This document shows positions 1 through 13,199 of a stretch of DNA of 64,000 nt, piece after piece. The DNA lies in assembly GCA_021464245.1 (NCBI GenBank), contig JADCRB010000041.1, forward strand, positions 1,393,656-1,457,655. Direction: 5' to 3'. This stretch comes from Carallia brachiata (Eukaryota; Streptophyta; Magnoliopsida; Malpighiales; Rhizophoraceae). The position numbers were made by a program, and so were the translations under genes. The number at the start of each line of letters is the position of its first letter. Position 1 is the first letter of the stretch. The notes under the pieces are model-generated. The model saw only the letters and a program-made list of their open reading frames with translations, was not told the DNA's origin and did not search any database.

Positions 1-1216
1 AACCGGTCTGATTCTGACAATATTGATAAAACCTTTCTTGTTTTGTTTCTTTGGGGCAATGTAAGGTAATATCGTATACCGTGTGACAATATCATAGAAA
101 CTCAAATTCTTTCAACATAGTTTCATTGTTTCTTGTTTCTTTAATCATATATTTATAACCAAAAAAAGCTTAAAAATTTTACGTAAAAAATTTTAAAGAG
201 TCTGATAAAAATATAGACTGATAAATAATTAAATTCAAAAAATTTAAAAAATAGATAAATTATTATTTATTATTAAATAAGATTGTATTATTATTTTAAT
301 ACTAATTAAACTAAACTACATAGTATTACTTGATCATTACCCGCGTCTAGCGGCCTACGTAATAAAGCCATTTGGTTTATGTTGCTCTTTCTAATTCTAT
401 TAACATAATGATTATGGACATATAAGTGGACATTGGAGATGCCCTTTACCCCAGCCTCAGGTCAGGTTGGATCACACTACTATGGTAACCCACCCGAATA
501 AGCCTGATTCCATCTGCAACTTGTGGAAAACAGCGTGCCAATCTCCTATTTTCCTGGTGTTTTCACATATTTTTAACCTTGGTGGAATCTACAAAAGGGC
601 CAATTAAAAACAAAAAAACAAACCAAGAAAAACAAAACCCCTTAGAAGGTTTTAGTGGTTAAAACTTTGATTTTTGATGATCCTACTAACTATAATAAAA
701 TTCTTTTAAATGAATAATATGTAAATTTTATTATAAATTTTTGATAATTTGTCGACACTTTCTGAGCTTGAGCTGAAAACATTCCCTACTTAATCTCTTC
801 GATAAAAAAAAAAAAAAAAAACAAAACACCACAGAAAGAAAGGCCCTTTGTCCGGATTAAAAGGAAAAAAGGAAAGACCACAACAGGAACCGTTATGGCT
901 TAAGAAGGCCAGCAGCGGCAAATATTCCATCACTTTCTCAGCCTTCTCCTCTCAAAAACCCAAACAGGAAAAAAACAAAAAACACCCTTACTGAAAATCC
1001 AGAAAAAATTTTTTTTTTTTTTTTTTCCTGAAACCTGGAAACAAGACAAAACAAAAGGAAACCCAGTTCTTGTTTTGTTTGAAAGACTCCATTTTTCTTT
1101 TTTCTCTTGTGTCTTATAATTGCATATAGTATAACAAAGAAAACGTTTGTCTCTGGTTTCTGTCTCTCTGTGTCTGTCTCTTTAAGCTATTTGTGTGACC
1201 CGGGAACCGTGGGGCC
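1..1216. other. Upstream region and probable 5' leader of the ARR gene
   Basis: No coding sequence is recognisable. The first 400 bases are AT-rich. An A-run lies near 805-821 and a T-run near 1008-1026. The last 300 bases are rich in pyrimidine and A tracts, typical of a plant 5' leader before the ATG at 1217. I see no TATA box that I would defend. Confidence 0.5.
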
Positions 1217-4200
1217 ATGATGGAGAATGGGTTCTCTTCTCCTCGAAACGATGCGTTTCCCGCCGGTCTCCGAGTTCTCGTCGTCGACGATGACCCCACG
1301 TGGCTGAAAATCCTCGAAAAGATGCTCAAGAAGTGCTCTTATGAAGGTCAGATTGCTTTGCTGCTCCTACTGTAATTGTTTCTGTTCCTCCGTTGCTTAT
1401 TGCTGCTGAAAAGTTTGCTAAATATGTTGATGTGGGCTGCCTTTTTTTCTTGTTTTTTTTGGTATAATGGATGAATTTCTGTTCTTTGTTGGCTTAATTT
1501 GGTGTTTTGCTTTGTGGGTTCTGTAGGGAGGCTTCACTTTCTTGGTAATAAATGCATATAAACTCCAAAATCCATGCTTTGCGTCACAGTGGTTCTTGTT
1601 ATCATGCCAAAGCAACATCCATGATTTTCACTTTTTAGAATCTTTTTTTCAAATGTTTTTGGAAATTGTCATGTAATGTTTATAAACTGTGCATGATTAG
1701 TTCAGTTGTGGAATTTCCACAGTTAGAGTGAGCTTGAATTTAATTAAGAGTGCTTCTACTTTACATCAGATCTTTTTTTTTTTTTTGTAACTTTTCTCCA
1801 TTTTATTTCAAGTTATCTGATGTTAAATGGATTTAACTATTTGAGTCATGGATGAATTGGAGTATGGTTTTAATTAGAAGAATTATAGAACAATAACTTT
1901 AATAATATTGTTTGTGGCTTTTCATGACCTTGTAGGCAATAACTTTGCACAACTGGAGTACTATATTTCTCTTTGTGCAGCATTACATTTGGCTTCAAAA
2001 CCAGTCTGCTATACGATTGAGTTTCTGATTTTTTTGATTTTGGATGTGGCTTTAATGCTGTCCAGTGACGACATGTGGTTTAGCAAGAGATGCTTTGAAC
2101 TTGCTACGAGAGAGGAAAGATGGTTATGACATCGTGATCAGCGATGTGAACATGCCTGACATGGATGGATTTAAGCTTCTGGAGCATGTTGGACTGGAAA
2201 TGGATCTCCCTGTCATTAGTGGGTTCCTTTACATTATGTGGACCTTGATCATGATTACCTGTCTTTTTCCCTTATATGCCTCTTTTCCCTAGTAACTTGA
2301 ACTTGTTTCTGACCTTGTTGATTTTTCCTTAACAGTGATGTCTGTTGACGGAGAAACGAGCAGGGTAATGAAAGGAGTTCAGCATGGAGCTTGTGATTAT
2401 CTTCTCAAGCCAATACGAATGAAAGAACTTCGTAATATCTGGCAACATGTATTCAGGAAGAAGATACATGAGGTAAGAGACATTGAAAGTCTTGAAGGGA
2501 TTGAAAGTATTCAAATGACTAGATATGGATCCGATCAATTCGATGATGGGCACTTGCTTTGTGGAGAAGATTTTTCTTCTGCGAGAAAACGAAAAGATGT
2601 TGACAAAAGCATGATGACAAGGAGCAGCCGGGTGATAATTCTTCTGCGAAGAAAGCTAGAGTAGTTTGGTCGGTAGATCTTCATCAGAAATTTGTCAAAG
2701 CTGTAAATCAGATAGGCTTTGATAGTAAGTGGCCCTTTTGTTTATCATTCTAAAATTTTGGTCACTGAAATGGAACTTGTAACAATTGTTTATCATTGAT
2801 GTGGTCTTCAATGATATAGCCCGCATCTTTAACATGCTTCCACAGAGCCATGACATATGATGTCTCTTTGGCAGAAGTTGGTCCAAAGAAAATACTGGAC
2901 TTGATGAATGTGCCGTGGTTGACAAGAGAAAATGTTGCTAGCCATTTGCAGGTATCCATTGATATATGATTAGGAGGAGCAATCCTATCCTCCTGCCATT
3001 TTCAACACCCTCTCTCTCTTTTTTTAATCACATTTGTCGATTCTGTATTGGGGTTCCTCAATTTAAAATTTTTCCCATATGCAGAAATACCGCCTCTATT
3101 TGAGCAGATTGCAGAAGGAGAATGACCTTAAAACATCCGTTGGTGTGATTAAGCGTTCTGAATCACCTTCAGGAGATGCGACTGTTGTTGGCATTCAGAA
3201 CACAAACAGCATACAGCACAATGATGCTTCCAACATCAGTTACAGATTTTCTGGCAATGGCATAGTTGCCCCAACTGTAGACCGCAGAAGCCATGAAGGA
3301 GATCGAAAGGGTATTGCGTCAATACCTGTTCCAGAAACCAAAAAATCCGTAACTCAGATGTTCCCGACTCATGCAAGCTCAGGAGTTCACCGATAGAACT
3401 TAGTCATTCTTCGAGATCTCAAGAATCAGGAGTAACTTTTGGAGCATGTGATTCCACATTTCCAGTGTCGTACTCTTGGAGTCAAATTCCAGAGATTCAG
3501 TTGAAACAAGAATATAAGCCAGTTCCATTGGATGGTGGATTCAGGCAGCTGCCACTGCTGGGTCAACAGCAACACATGCATGGGGATTACCTACAGCCAG
3601 CCCCACCTGTCAGTTCTGCACCTTCTGTGAAGGAAAAGAATATGAATGGCACTGTCCAAGTCAAGCCTTTGTATGACAAGTTCAGGAGAAATGTCAACCA
3701 ATTAGGTTCAACAGGAACTGCAGCGGATTCTTACCCTGTTAAAGCCAAGTCCTATATGGCAAATCATCAACCTGTTGATCCCATTGCCACTACAGCATCA
3801 AGCACAAAGAGTCATAGTTTCACTCTGAGTCGCAATGCAGACCTGCGTTCTGCTCATAAAGATGTTAATTGGAGAGCGCCACCTTTTGTGCCATTGGATC
3901 ATGAACACAAGAGCAATGTTAGCCATGCAACTGACTCTCCAGTTCAAAACACTACATACATGCCAAACCATCAAGCTGTTGAGCCCATTTCCACTCACAT
4001 ATTGAAGATGAAGAATCAGGGCTTCAGTCTGAATTGCAGTGCTGAGTCGGAACCTCCACCAAAGAGTGTAAATTGGGAAACGGCACCTTTCCCAACTTTG
4101 AATGAGGGCTTGGAATTCTGTTGGATTCCAGATGATTGCAATGCTATGAATCTTGGAGTCCAGAATATTGACTTTTCCGAGTACTGTGATCCAGGCCTAA

Positions 4201-4307
4201 TTGCTGAAGTTCCAATCCAGTTGTATGACGCCCTAAGGTCTGACTATGGGAATCCCTCCGACCCAACGGAGTTTTCTGTAATAGGTCAAAGGTTATTTAT
4301 CGCGTGA
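1217..4307 (+). CDS. ARR11: Type-B response regulator (ARR11-like), two frame breaks
   Basis: Nuclear transcription factor at the end of the cytokinin His-Asp phosphorelay. Five exons: 1217-1346, 2066-2218, 2336-2724, 2875-2951 and 3085-4307, all with GT-AG introns and matching phases. The receiver domain (about residues 18-135) shows the acidic triad DDD at 24-26, phospho-acceptor D70 in [11 protein letters not shown] and K119 in LLKPI. The GARP/Myb-like DNA-binding domain (about 200-258) includes [10 protein letters not shown] and [21 protein letters not shown]. The C-terminal half is Gln/Pro/Ser-rich and ends GQRLFIA, as in the ARR11 clade. The frame breaks twice: one base is missing at the A-run 2605-2608, just before the GARP domain, and one near 3382-3385. 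With both restored the CDS closes at 657 residues. The breaks are probably sequence errors. If they are real, the product would be a receiver domain without a DNA-binding domain. Confidence 0.93.
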
Positions 4308-5913
4308 CCTTTCTTTGCTTCCATGAATATTTAGTAAAGAGAGTATCGTCATCTGTCTTCTTTTGGTTGATTAAGGTATAAGGAGACTCTCAACTCTATG
4401 GAAGTTGAAATATTTATTACTAGGCTGGTCTTGGATGCTGAAACATGTATAATAGGAATGATGACAAACAGTATGGCCCAATAAGCTTGCTTGCTTGCTT
4501 GCTTCAAGTTTCTCCAACTTTAAACTCCCATATGTAGTGTCATATCATGTATTATGAAGAAGGCTAGTGCACGTGGAAGCACGTAGCAGTAGTCATTAAC
4601 CCGGCGAGTATTGTTAATAATTGTCATTCGCCATAATAATCAAATACATCACGCTCTTGCAGATGCGGTCCTAATTTTTGAAGTCGAACTGCAATGCTTT
4701 CTCATGCAGCACAATAAGTACACAGTCGAAGACTGCATCTAAAGGGGTAAATAATCCTGACTGGTTGGCAAACAGATTTGTGTCCAAGTTTTAAGTTTGT
4801 CAAGCTCTGTGTAATCACCAGCGCACTTACCTTTGGGTGGTTGAGGATCGGGGAATTTTATAAGAAACAAATGAGACGTACATGTTACCCATTCGGGGTT
4901 GTCCAAATGGTACACAACCTTTGGGGTATGGAGGAGGAGCTTGGGACCCCTCCTTGGCTAATACTACTGACTATTAATTATTTCAATGGTTAATATATAT
5001 ATATTGTACATGTCAGAAGGTTTTTTTTTTTTTTATCTAAGTCCGTCTAGTATTCAGTCAAATGACTGACTAATCTGAACTGATTCGGATAAGATTTCAA
5101 AAGGTGGTAAAGGTCTCCCAATAAGTATTTAACACGACTTCATTCTCATAAATTTGAACTTAAGACCTCTAGTTCAACGATAATAAATCCTTATCATCCA
5201 AACTAACACTTACTGGTTACATGTCAGGAGTTTGGTGGCGTGCATTATGGCCAGAATCCTGGTAGTCTGATTCTTGGTATTTTCCATAAAGCTTTTTAAC
5301 CCTCAGGTGGGGTTTGCATCAGGCCCAATTGTTGGATAAATCCTTGCATCCATTTTGATCTTTTGTTGAGGTTGACCCAATCTAGGCCAGTTGTTGGACC
5401 AGGCCGGCCTGTCTATGCCTGTGTTAGTCATTTGTAATGACTTGCCACAGTTTGATCGAGCGCATGGGTGCAAAAACAATCATACCATTGACCCCAAAAA
5501 AAAAAAAAAAAAAAAAAGGAAACAACAGTCATACCATTGTGATATATGAAGGTTTGTTCATCTATGTTTAATTTCTTATATGAGTTTAATAAATATGAAT
5601 AAATTTTTTTTTATGTTTAACAAGATAATACATTTATCTCATAAAAGGTAATAAACAGACTTTCATTAAAATACGACAATATGCCAACTTTCTTATTTAG
5701 TGGAATTTGCTAGTCAAATCAAATAGATATTGTCTCATGCACTAAATTACCCTCTATCCTTATGGACTCGAAACTTGGTAGTGTCTTTGCAAATTTGATC
5801 AAGTTTTCTTCCAAGATGCAAATAACATTCCAAAGTAGAATCAACTACAACTTATGACAGAGAGAGAGAGAGAAAATTCATTGTGTTTTAATGATTTTGT
5901 TAATTTGTGAATA
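4308..5913. other. Intergenic region between convergent ARR and MYB genes
   Basis: This holds the 3' ends of two convergent genes. A short GCTT tandem repeat lies at about 4486-4504. Poly-T near 5020-5034 and poly-A near 5495-5517 look like retroposon or polyadenylation debris. A short GA repeat lies near 5858-5872. No coding sequence is supported. Confidence 0.5.
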
Positions 5914-7481
5914 TTACAAGCCATAAGGATGCTTTAGATAAGAATGTTTATGGTATATACATGCCACATAAAGGCCAAAACAAGCCAAAAGGACTGGCAA
6001 TCTAGATTGTGCCAAAGGAAACATTTCATCCACATTGTTGAAGCCATCCCATGAGAGCAAAGAGTCCATTACCAATCCAATCATTATCATGAGAGTAAAT
6101 TCTTGCAAGACAGATTCATCAATTATGGAAGCAAACGAATCAGACTGATCTGTTTGCAGGGTCAAACTTGATGATCTTGCTTCCAAGTCCTCGCTGGAAG
6201 TCATTTTTTGTTGGACTATGGCACCTGAGCTGCATTCCTTAATATTGTCTCTGTGATAATAGCCTGGATTTTTCTGCCATTTAAGCTCTATGTTGCTCAT
6301 CATAGTTTCTGCTTCTTCACAAATTTTTGCTTTGCTCAATTGGCATCTGGGGTTGGGAGTTCTTGTCAAGTAACTTCAGTTTCTTCTTAATTCTTGTGTT
6401 CCAGTGGTTTTTGATCTCGTTATCTGTACGACCTGGTAGATGTGCAGCAATCTTGGACCACCTAAGTAAAAATTTTTAAAATGTAGTGATGTCTTAAGAG
6501 AACACTTGAAAAACAAATAAAAAAAAAACTTTGTTGTCAATGCTCAATGAGGTATGCGGTAGGACACGCAAGAAAATTATTGAATTTAGAAAAAAAAAAA
6601 TAATTAAATGTTGTTCAAATAGACTTGTGCTCATTCATGTCTCATTAAATGTGTCTACGTAATCAAACTCTTAAACAATGATAGTGAGTAGACAGGCGTA
6701 TGGATTGCAACTGATACCTGTTACCCAAAAGGGAATGAAGTTCAATTATTTGATTCTCTTCTGCTTCTGATAAAGCCCCCTCTTAAGATCAGGTCTCAGA
6801 TAATTCATCCATCGCAACCTGCAGCTCTTTCCACACCTAAGCAAGCCTAAATAGACGTACAGTTGAACCAGTTAGATGACATATAAGATAAGTTTAGTGT
6901 CTTTTTTTGGGTTGTCTACTTAACTTCTTTCTGCATGTTATGTATGCATCCAACATCAAGAAATGACCCAAATTCATTACCGTAGTTTCATGATGTGACA
7001 TGTATTTTTCACTCCAAGAGAAATTCAGTGAATCTCATTGACTACAGCACAGGGACTAGACATCTCCCTTTTTCACATGCATTCGATATCAAATGTAATG
7101 GAGATTTGATCGCATGTCTCATGAATAATTTACACAAAGACTTGTTGGCTAAGTTTGTTGATACTCACTTGTTCCGAAAAACAAAAAAGGCATTCCGTTC
7201 AGACTATGAAGTTTGACGAAAGGTCAGATATATATAATTTTATCTTTATTTTCGAATAGAGACTGTTTTTGTGACTAAAATCTGATACTCATTTTGTTCT
7301 AATTTATTTAATAAAAGAAAATAGAGAAAGATGCAATTTTTCTTATACCTGCAAGTTTAGGAACCTGTCTCCAGCGTTGTATACCATTGCTGAGAATGAA
7401 ATTCATGAGCTTTTGATCTTCTTCAATTGTCCAGGGCCCTCTCTTTAACCCAACTTTGTCACAGCAAGGTTGCCTTCCCAT
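5914..7481 (-). CDS. R2R3-MYB transcription factor, two frame breaks
   Basis: DNA-binding transcription factor. Three exons on the minus strand: 7481-7349, 6846-6718 and 6461-5914. The protein starts [18 protein letters not shown]2 covers exon 1 and the start of exon 2 ([20 protein letters not shown]). R3 contains [20 protein letters not shown] and [11 protein letters not shown]. Intron positions are those usual for R2R3-MYBs. The N-terminus and [11 protein letters not shown] recall the MYB20/40/42/43/85/99 group, MYB40 being closest from memory; the subgroup is a guess. One C is missing from the run 6776-6780 (R3) and one extra T sits in the run 6324-6328 (after R3). Correcting both gives 269 residues. 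The hydrophobic C-terminal tail after [17 protein letters not shown] is unusual for a MYB and may hide another break. Confidence 0.9.
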
Positions 7482-9290
7482 TGTACATAAATTGTGGCAC
7501 TAAGGCTAATCAGGGTGACATTACATGCGATGTGGCCACCAACTTTTGGTTTGCAAATGGGAAATGCAGGACTTGCAGCCTGCTAGCAGGCATACTATAA
7601 AGTCAAGCTAAGATTCTGCCAGTTCATACACTGGATAAAGTAATGTTTTAATTGTGAGAAGCCAATGATTGGGTGACCAATCATCAAGACCAAAAACTAT
7701 GAGAATGGTTGGCTATGCGTAATGATCAGTGCAGTTGGGGTTAGCACTTCCTGTTAGAATATAGAAAGTTATTTTTTTTTCTATTAAGTTCGGTTAGCGG
7801 TAACTTAATAAAAGATATACTTTTGTTATTCTTATAAATTTTATCACCATCAAAATTAAAATTCGAAATTCCAAAATAAATGTTTGAATTTTTAACTACT
7901 GCAGCGTCCTTAAAAAACACAGAACCTTATTGATGTCTAATAAAATGAGAACAGAAAGATCAAAATGACGTAAGTCATTGTCATGGTTGATGAGTTTTTA
8001 ATTGGCACGCTAAGCCTTTCACTAATTGAATATCAGATTAGAAAACTCACCATGATAGGACTAAAAAAGATTCCCTGGTCCACTTTTTATTTGGCCAGCT
8101 TGGTATCTGGGAGCAACTCCATTTTTTTTTCTTCCCTCTTTGTTGATAAGTGCAGCAACTTTTTATTTTATTGAGACCATGCTTTTCTTATTTGCATAAG
8201 AAAATATGCAATGCTTTCTTCCCAAAAGTCCTAGCTTCGTAACAAATTGAGTGCTGGTAGGCAAGATTCCCATGGTCACACTGGTATTTGAGCTTATATG
8301 CTTTGTAGCACAATAAAAGCAACACTAAGTAAAGGGCTTGCTTTTATATCATGCCCAATTGTGAAGTCCAACCCGGGCATCGCAACTCCATCAACTCAAT
8401 TTTCCATTACAGTAAAGTCCACGAAAATTGATGCAAAAATATGTGCGGATTCACAAAAAGTAAGCAATATCATGACTCTGATTGTGCATTTCTAAAGATT
8501 ATAAATGTGCAATTAACAAATCATGATAGTCCCAATAGAGAAACAGGCGCCTATGCGATAAAAATCCTTTTAGTTAATGCTAAATTGCTTATTGATGCCT
8601 CTATTCTATCGTTCCTCTAGAGCTCAAATTTTATGGCAAATGTAAACGTATTCCACTGACCAGGAGGCTTCCTTGAACCCTAAACTCCTGACCACACCCC
8701 TCTACCATTCACAACTTAGGAACGGTTTAAGGTCCAGAAGATTTGTCCCAAGATATTTATCCTGATCTGTATTAGACATATAATAAACTGTTAAACTTTT
8801 TATAACTACGTGGGTAAAAAGTGTTATAACAAAATAAAATATATTTATTACTTTAATTTTTTTATTACACAAAATATTTTCGTGATAGTAAAAAATTAAT
8901 AGTTAATTGCATTTCAAATATAAATCGAAACAAAATTCTTGAGACAAAACCTCCTCTTCGAAAACTTTTCCCTAACGACTATCCTACTCTCTTCTTAAAA
9001 CTTTCCTATTTTAAGCAGTACTGAGGTATTAACTCCAATTATGGTTTGGCACCTCCGACAAACTCACGAAAAATCTTTGACCCAGTTGTCCTCCTCCATC
9101 CAAACTTGGGACAGACAACAACAAACACAAGGTTGGACCCTGGCGGAGTTTGGCTACATCCACTTTAACATGATTACGAATCCAATAAATTATACTCAGA
9201 GCTTCTTTAAATGAGTGATTGTATGGCAATACAAGGGGTTTTTCTTGATTTGAAAAGATTTCGACACCAACCAAAGTAAAATATTTTTGT
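7482..9290. other. Intergenic, no gene seen
   Basis: This includes the MYB upstream region. Short open frames here match no family I know, and codon use does not look coding. Base composition is AT-rich, especially at 8760-8940. Confidence 0.5.
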
Positions 9291-9575
9291 ACGGGTGCAA
9301 ACTGGGCTAAGTGATGTCTCTAGAAAAGCATATCGATCTTCCTATTGGAGGGATCGAAAATGTCATATAAAATTTCGGTTTCAATTCCGGTTTCAGTTTC
9401 AGTCAATTGAATTAAATAACAAAAAAATTTTAAAGTATAATCTAAATGTAAAAAAAATATTTTTGATATATATATATAAATTATAACTATAATTATATAT
9501 AAAAAATAAATAAATAATTATTTGAGATATAATGATATTTTATTAACATTTATTTATTAATAATTGTTGTATTAG

Positions 9576-9618
<43 letters not shown>

Positions 9619-9722
9619 CGGTTCTGTCAACTGATTATAAAATCGATTCAGTTAATTAAAAATTCAGTTCGATTCAATTCGATTTCTTTAATTAACTGAA
9701 TTTTTGGTTTTTTAAACCCGTA
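9291..9722. mobile_element. Possible non-autonomous DNA element with a (TA)n core
   Basis: The segment starts ACGGGTGCAAAC and ends TTTAAACCCGT, so its ends are short inverted copies of each other. The interior has repeated CGGTT/TTCAGTT motifs on both flanks of an AT-rich core, including a run of about 18 TA units at 9578-9614. This layout is common in plant MITEs. I found no clear target duplication, so the boundaries are tentative. Confidence 0.4.
9578..9614. repeat. (TA)n microsatellite
   Basis: An uninterrupted TA dinucleotide run of about 37 bases, inside the putative AT-rich element. Confidence 0.95.
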
Positions 9723-11440
9723 GTTGTCAAGGGTGTTTGCGATAATATTTATGGTCAATTTTTGTGTGAAAATATAATAAAATTCCTGCAATTATAAAAT
9801 AATATGGTTCTAATCGATTACTGTTACTAAATTTATAAATTATTGTCAGGGAGTAAATTACTAAAATTAAAAAACTAAAAAATGGTTTATTGCCTAAATT
9901 GAAAACACAGAAAGTAGAATGGCAAGAAAACCAAACAACAATAAAGTTAAATACATTTCACCTTAGTTTTAAAGGAAAAAAGAGAAGAACTCTGATATGA
10001 TCAATGTACACTTTCCATACGCGAGCTCGCATTACAATATCATAACTGTCAAAATGCATTTATGATTTTTATCATTAAAAACATGTTATTAATTGCAATT
10101 GGGACGAGTCAAATTTGCTATCTTATGCTTGTTGATGGACTAAGATAAAAGATATATACACATCAGATCTTCATATTGGATTTGCAGTTTTGCACTAAGA
10201 TGATACTTGGTTTATAAGCACAGATACTATCTCAATATGAAATCTTGGATCTGTTATTGGACTCTAGTTCAAATTTTGATCTTCATAAAGCAAAGAGGAT
10301 AATCTTGGATCGCCATTAACGTGACTCTTTCATCGTTGCACGAATCTTATTCTTGCCTAACTTCTAGGCCATGAGGATGAAACGGTGACAATACTTCATG
10401 CCGAACCAAATCCACTGATCTTACTTTTCATTGTAAATGGGATATTTTCCCTTTGAATTAATTAACATAAACACATAACCGTATCAGCTTGCAATTTAGG
10501 TTTCTTACAAGGCACAATACCAATATGCATTAATTTTTCAAAATTCTTGCCAGGAGATCATAAGTTCGAATTCTGGCATACTTATTAATTTATTTTTGAA
10601 CTGTCCTTATTGTCACGCTAATTCCATAAAATTATTATTATCACAACATAATAAGGTGATAACACACCTGATGCTAAACTTGGATGTCCTTTATAAATGT
10701 CAGTCTCAAGGACGGCATATGTGGTGATTCGGGCAAATTTAGCGCAAGGAAATGTAACTCTTTAACACCAGTGAAAAAGAAAGAATTACAGTAAAATTCA
10801 GTTCAGTTGAATCAACTAATTGGGAACCCCAATTTTAGTTGCCCCAAAAAAAACAAAAAACTACATATGTTGACAACATTGAATAGCAAACCAAGGTAAA
10901 GGAGTGCCTTGTGCACTGCACATGTGGCTGCGTCTGACGTAGGAAGAAGATTTTTGGGAAGGAAACTGAAGTTTTTATTTAAATTCTTCGCACATACGGT
11001 AAAACAAATATAAACAGTAAAATCTATCATTGGCCTAGCAAAATCCACCACTAATACGCAGTTTGAGTTTTAATTTTAATTCAATACAAAACATACATCT
11101 ATCGAGCAACAGAATAGAAGTAGTATTTATAGAAAATTACTCCAAAATGACAAAAAGTAAAAATCACATGTTTAATAAAAAGTCAACAATACACAATAAT
11201 AAGACTAAATTAGATATTATAATTCTCAAATAGCAATCTGATTTTGTTAAATTTAATCTTTGAGAATATTGCTTGCCAAATCATTTTTTTTTTGTCTACG
11301 TAGTCCCATCTAATTTGACATGGAAGCAGAGGAGTTCTATTTCCATTAACTTTCATTGGAATTAGTATCACTTCCAGCAAGAAGCTGCAACAATGGGCTT
11401 TGCTTTCCAGCCAAGAATGAGGCATCCTCTATTTTCTGCA
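9723..11440. other. Intergenic, no gene seen
   Basis: AT-rich DNA without recognisable coding segments. Short open frames lack any known motif. Confidence 0.45.
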
Positions 11441-11444
11441 ACAT

Positions 11445-11790
11445 TATAACCCTGAAAAGCCTTGAGCTTCGTAGCCACTCTTGGTCTGTGTTATAATTCT
11501 TATGGGTGCAGGCAGGATTCCAGCGCGCCCCATCCTCCTTCGCCATTGATCTTCCCTTTCATGTCGCTCAACCCGAGCTGATCCTTCACAGCTAACAATG
11601 GTTTTGATTTCCTCCGCGATATAGAGCTGCTCTATCTCGGCTTGCCTTGTGTCATTCTTTGGCAGCATTGCATCCAGTGAGTCAAAAATAGCCGAATGGT
11701 AATGCAATGCCTCTACGAACCTCCCTAGAAAGAATGGCCCATTGTGGCTTGAATCTTGCTCTACTAGAATGAGATGCCCTGGTGATAGAA
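11445..11790 (-). pseudogene. GRAS-domain gene fragment (RAM1-like)
   Basis: On the minus strand one frame reads LILVEQDSSHNGPFFLGRF, then VEALHYHSAIFDSLDAML, IAEEIKTIVSCEG and ARVERHEREDQWRRRMGRAG. These are the VHIID-downstream, PFYRE and start-of-SAW regions of a plant GRAS transcription regulator. From memory the wording is nearest to the mycorrhiza regulator RAM1; that subfamily call is an inference. Only about 115 of the usual 400-700 residues are present. The N-terminal part of the domain is missing upstream of 11790, and after GILPAPIRIITQTK the sequence loses similarity and stops. No flanking exon was found. It is best read as a truncated duplicate, not an expressed gene. Confidence 0.75.
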
Positions 11791-11875
11791 AGTATTGTTG
11801 TTATTGCTGTTTTGAAAAGTTATAAGTTAAAGTGTTTGTTAAAAAAAAAAAAAAAAGGAAAAAACTACATTTACA

Positions 11876-12068
11876 GAAGAAAAAGCGCACAAATTACTGC
11901 CCAAATGCAACTAGGCAGATTAAATGTGCAACCGACCGAATTGCATGTGCAATCAATTATAAGAAGAAAATTACTTCGTATATGTAATTGCATATGCAAT
12001 TCGATTGATCGCACATTTAATCCGACTGGTTACATTCGGATAACAATTCAGACACATTTTTTTTTAAA
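11876..12068. mobile_element. Long imperfect palindrome, foldback MITE-like
   Basis: The left arm (about 11876-11965) and the reverse complement of the right arm (about 11975-12068) align over most of their length. Shared blocks include GATTAAATGTGC and GAATTGCAT.TGCAAT. The outer parts match at roughly three of four positions. The whole could fold into a single hairpin of about 80-90 bp. No gene is inside. The structure fits a small non-autonomous DNA transposon; the superfamily is not evident. Confidence 0.7.
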
Positions 12069-12069
12069 A

Positions 12070-13199
12070 ACGTAACAGTGCTCAAAAAAAAAATCAGCAG
12101 TCAATTGATGATTGAAGTTCCTCCAAATTAAAAGTAGCTGATATAAAAAATAAAGACAAACTCGTTTTTGTTTTTATCTGCAGCAAAAATCAAAATTACT
12201 AAACTGACCTTAAGCACGAACTGCACAAAATGGCTAGCGAGCAACGGTACAAGGTGTTGTGTTGAACACTTCCGGGTACGATGGGAAATATACTAGGCGT
12301 TAATGTTTTTTTTTTTTTTTTTAAACCTTTTTAAAGTGAAAATAACAAGATAACATCATTTTATTTATAAATATTAATTTATAAAGTAAAAATAATCTTG
12401 TTTTGATACATATAGCATCTTTCTCTTTTTCTTATTTTTTTATTTTTTATTGTGCAAATAGTAACTTAATAATAATATTTTTAATTTTAATACAGTAATT
12501 TATATAATAAAAATAATATTTATAAAAATAATAATATTTTAAATTATTGTTCATCTTCAAATCTCATATTAAATAAATTTTTACTTATAAATACATAAAA
12601 TTTATTTTTATAAGATTAATTTAAATTAATTAGAAATAAAAAGATTATTTATTATAACAAAACATAAATTGAATGTTTAAAATTATCATTTTATTATTTA
12701 ATTAATAATAATTAATATCAATTTAAATATTATAATTTTATTTTATTCATCAATAAAAAAATAATATTACGAGTTGGTTTTGTAAGTTTCTTTGAAAAGA
12801 AAAAGTTGGTTTTTAAAGTTTCTTCAAAAAAAAAAAAAGAAGAGTTGGTTATGCAAGTTGGTTATGCATAATCGAAAAAACTTGGTAGACATATGCTAGT
12901 AGACATACGTTTGTAGGTAAATGTTGATTTGTGTAATTGTGATTATATTTTGTACAACTGTAATTATAAAAAATATATAAAAATATTATTTTTTTACTTC
13001 ATATTTTTAATTATAATTATATTAAGAGCAACAATTATTAGCATAGAACACAACAAGAGGAAGGCTATTACATAAAAAAAATGCTAAACGAATTCCCTAT
13101 CCTCAGCTGACAATACTAAAACCCTAAATTATAAACCCAGGACTTCTCAGGTCTCTCAGTTCTCCATCTTTACCTAAAGCTGAAAACTTTGGAGCCCCA
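12070..13199. other. AT-rich upstream region of LA1
   Basis: Very AT-rich DNA from 12300 to 13080, then a short leader before the LA1 start codon. No coding sequence or repeat with clear ends was seen. Confidence 0.45.
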
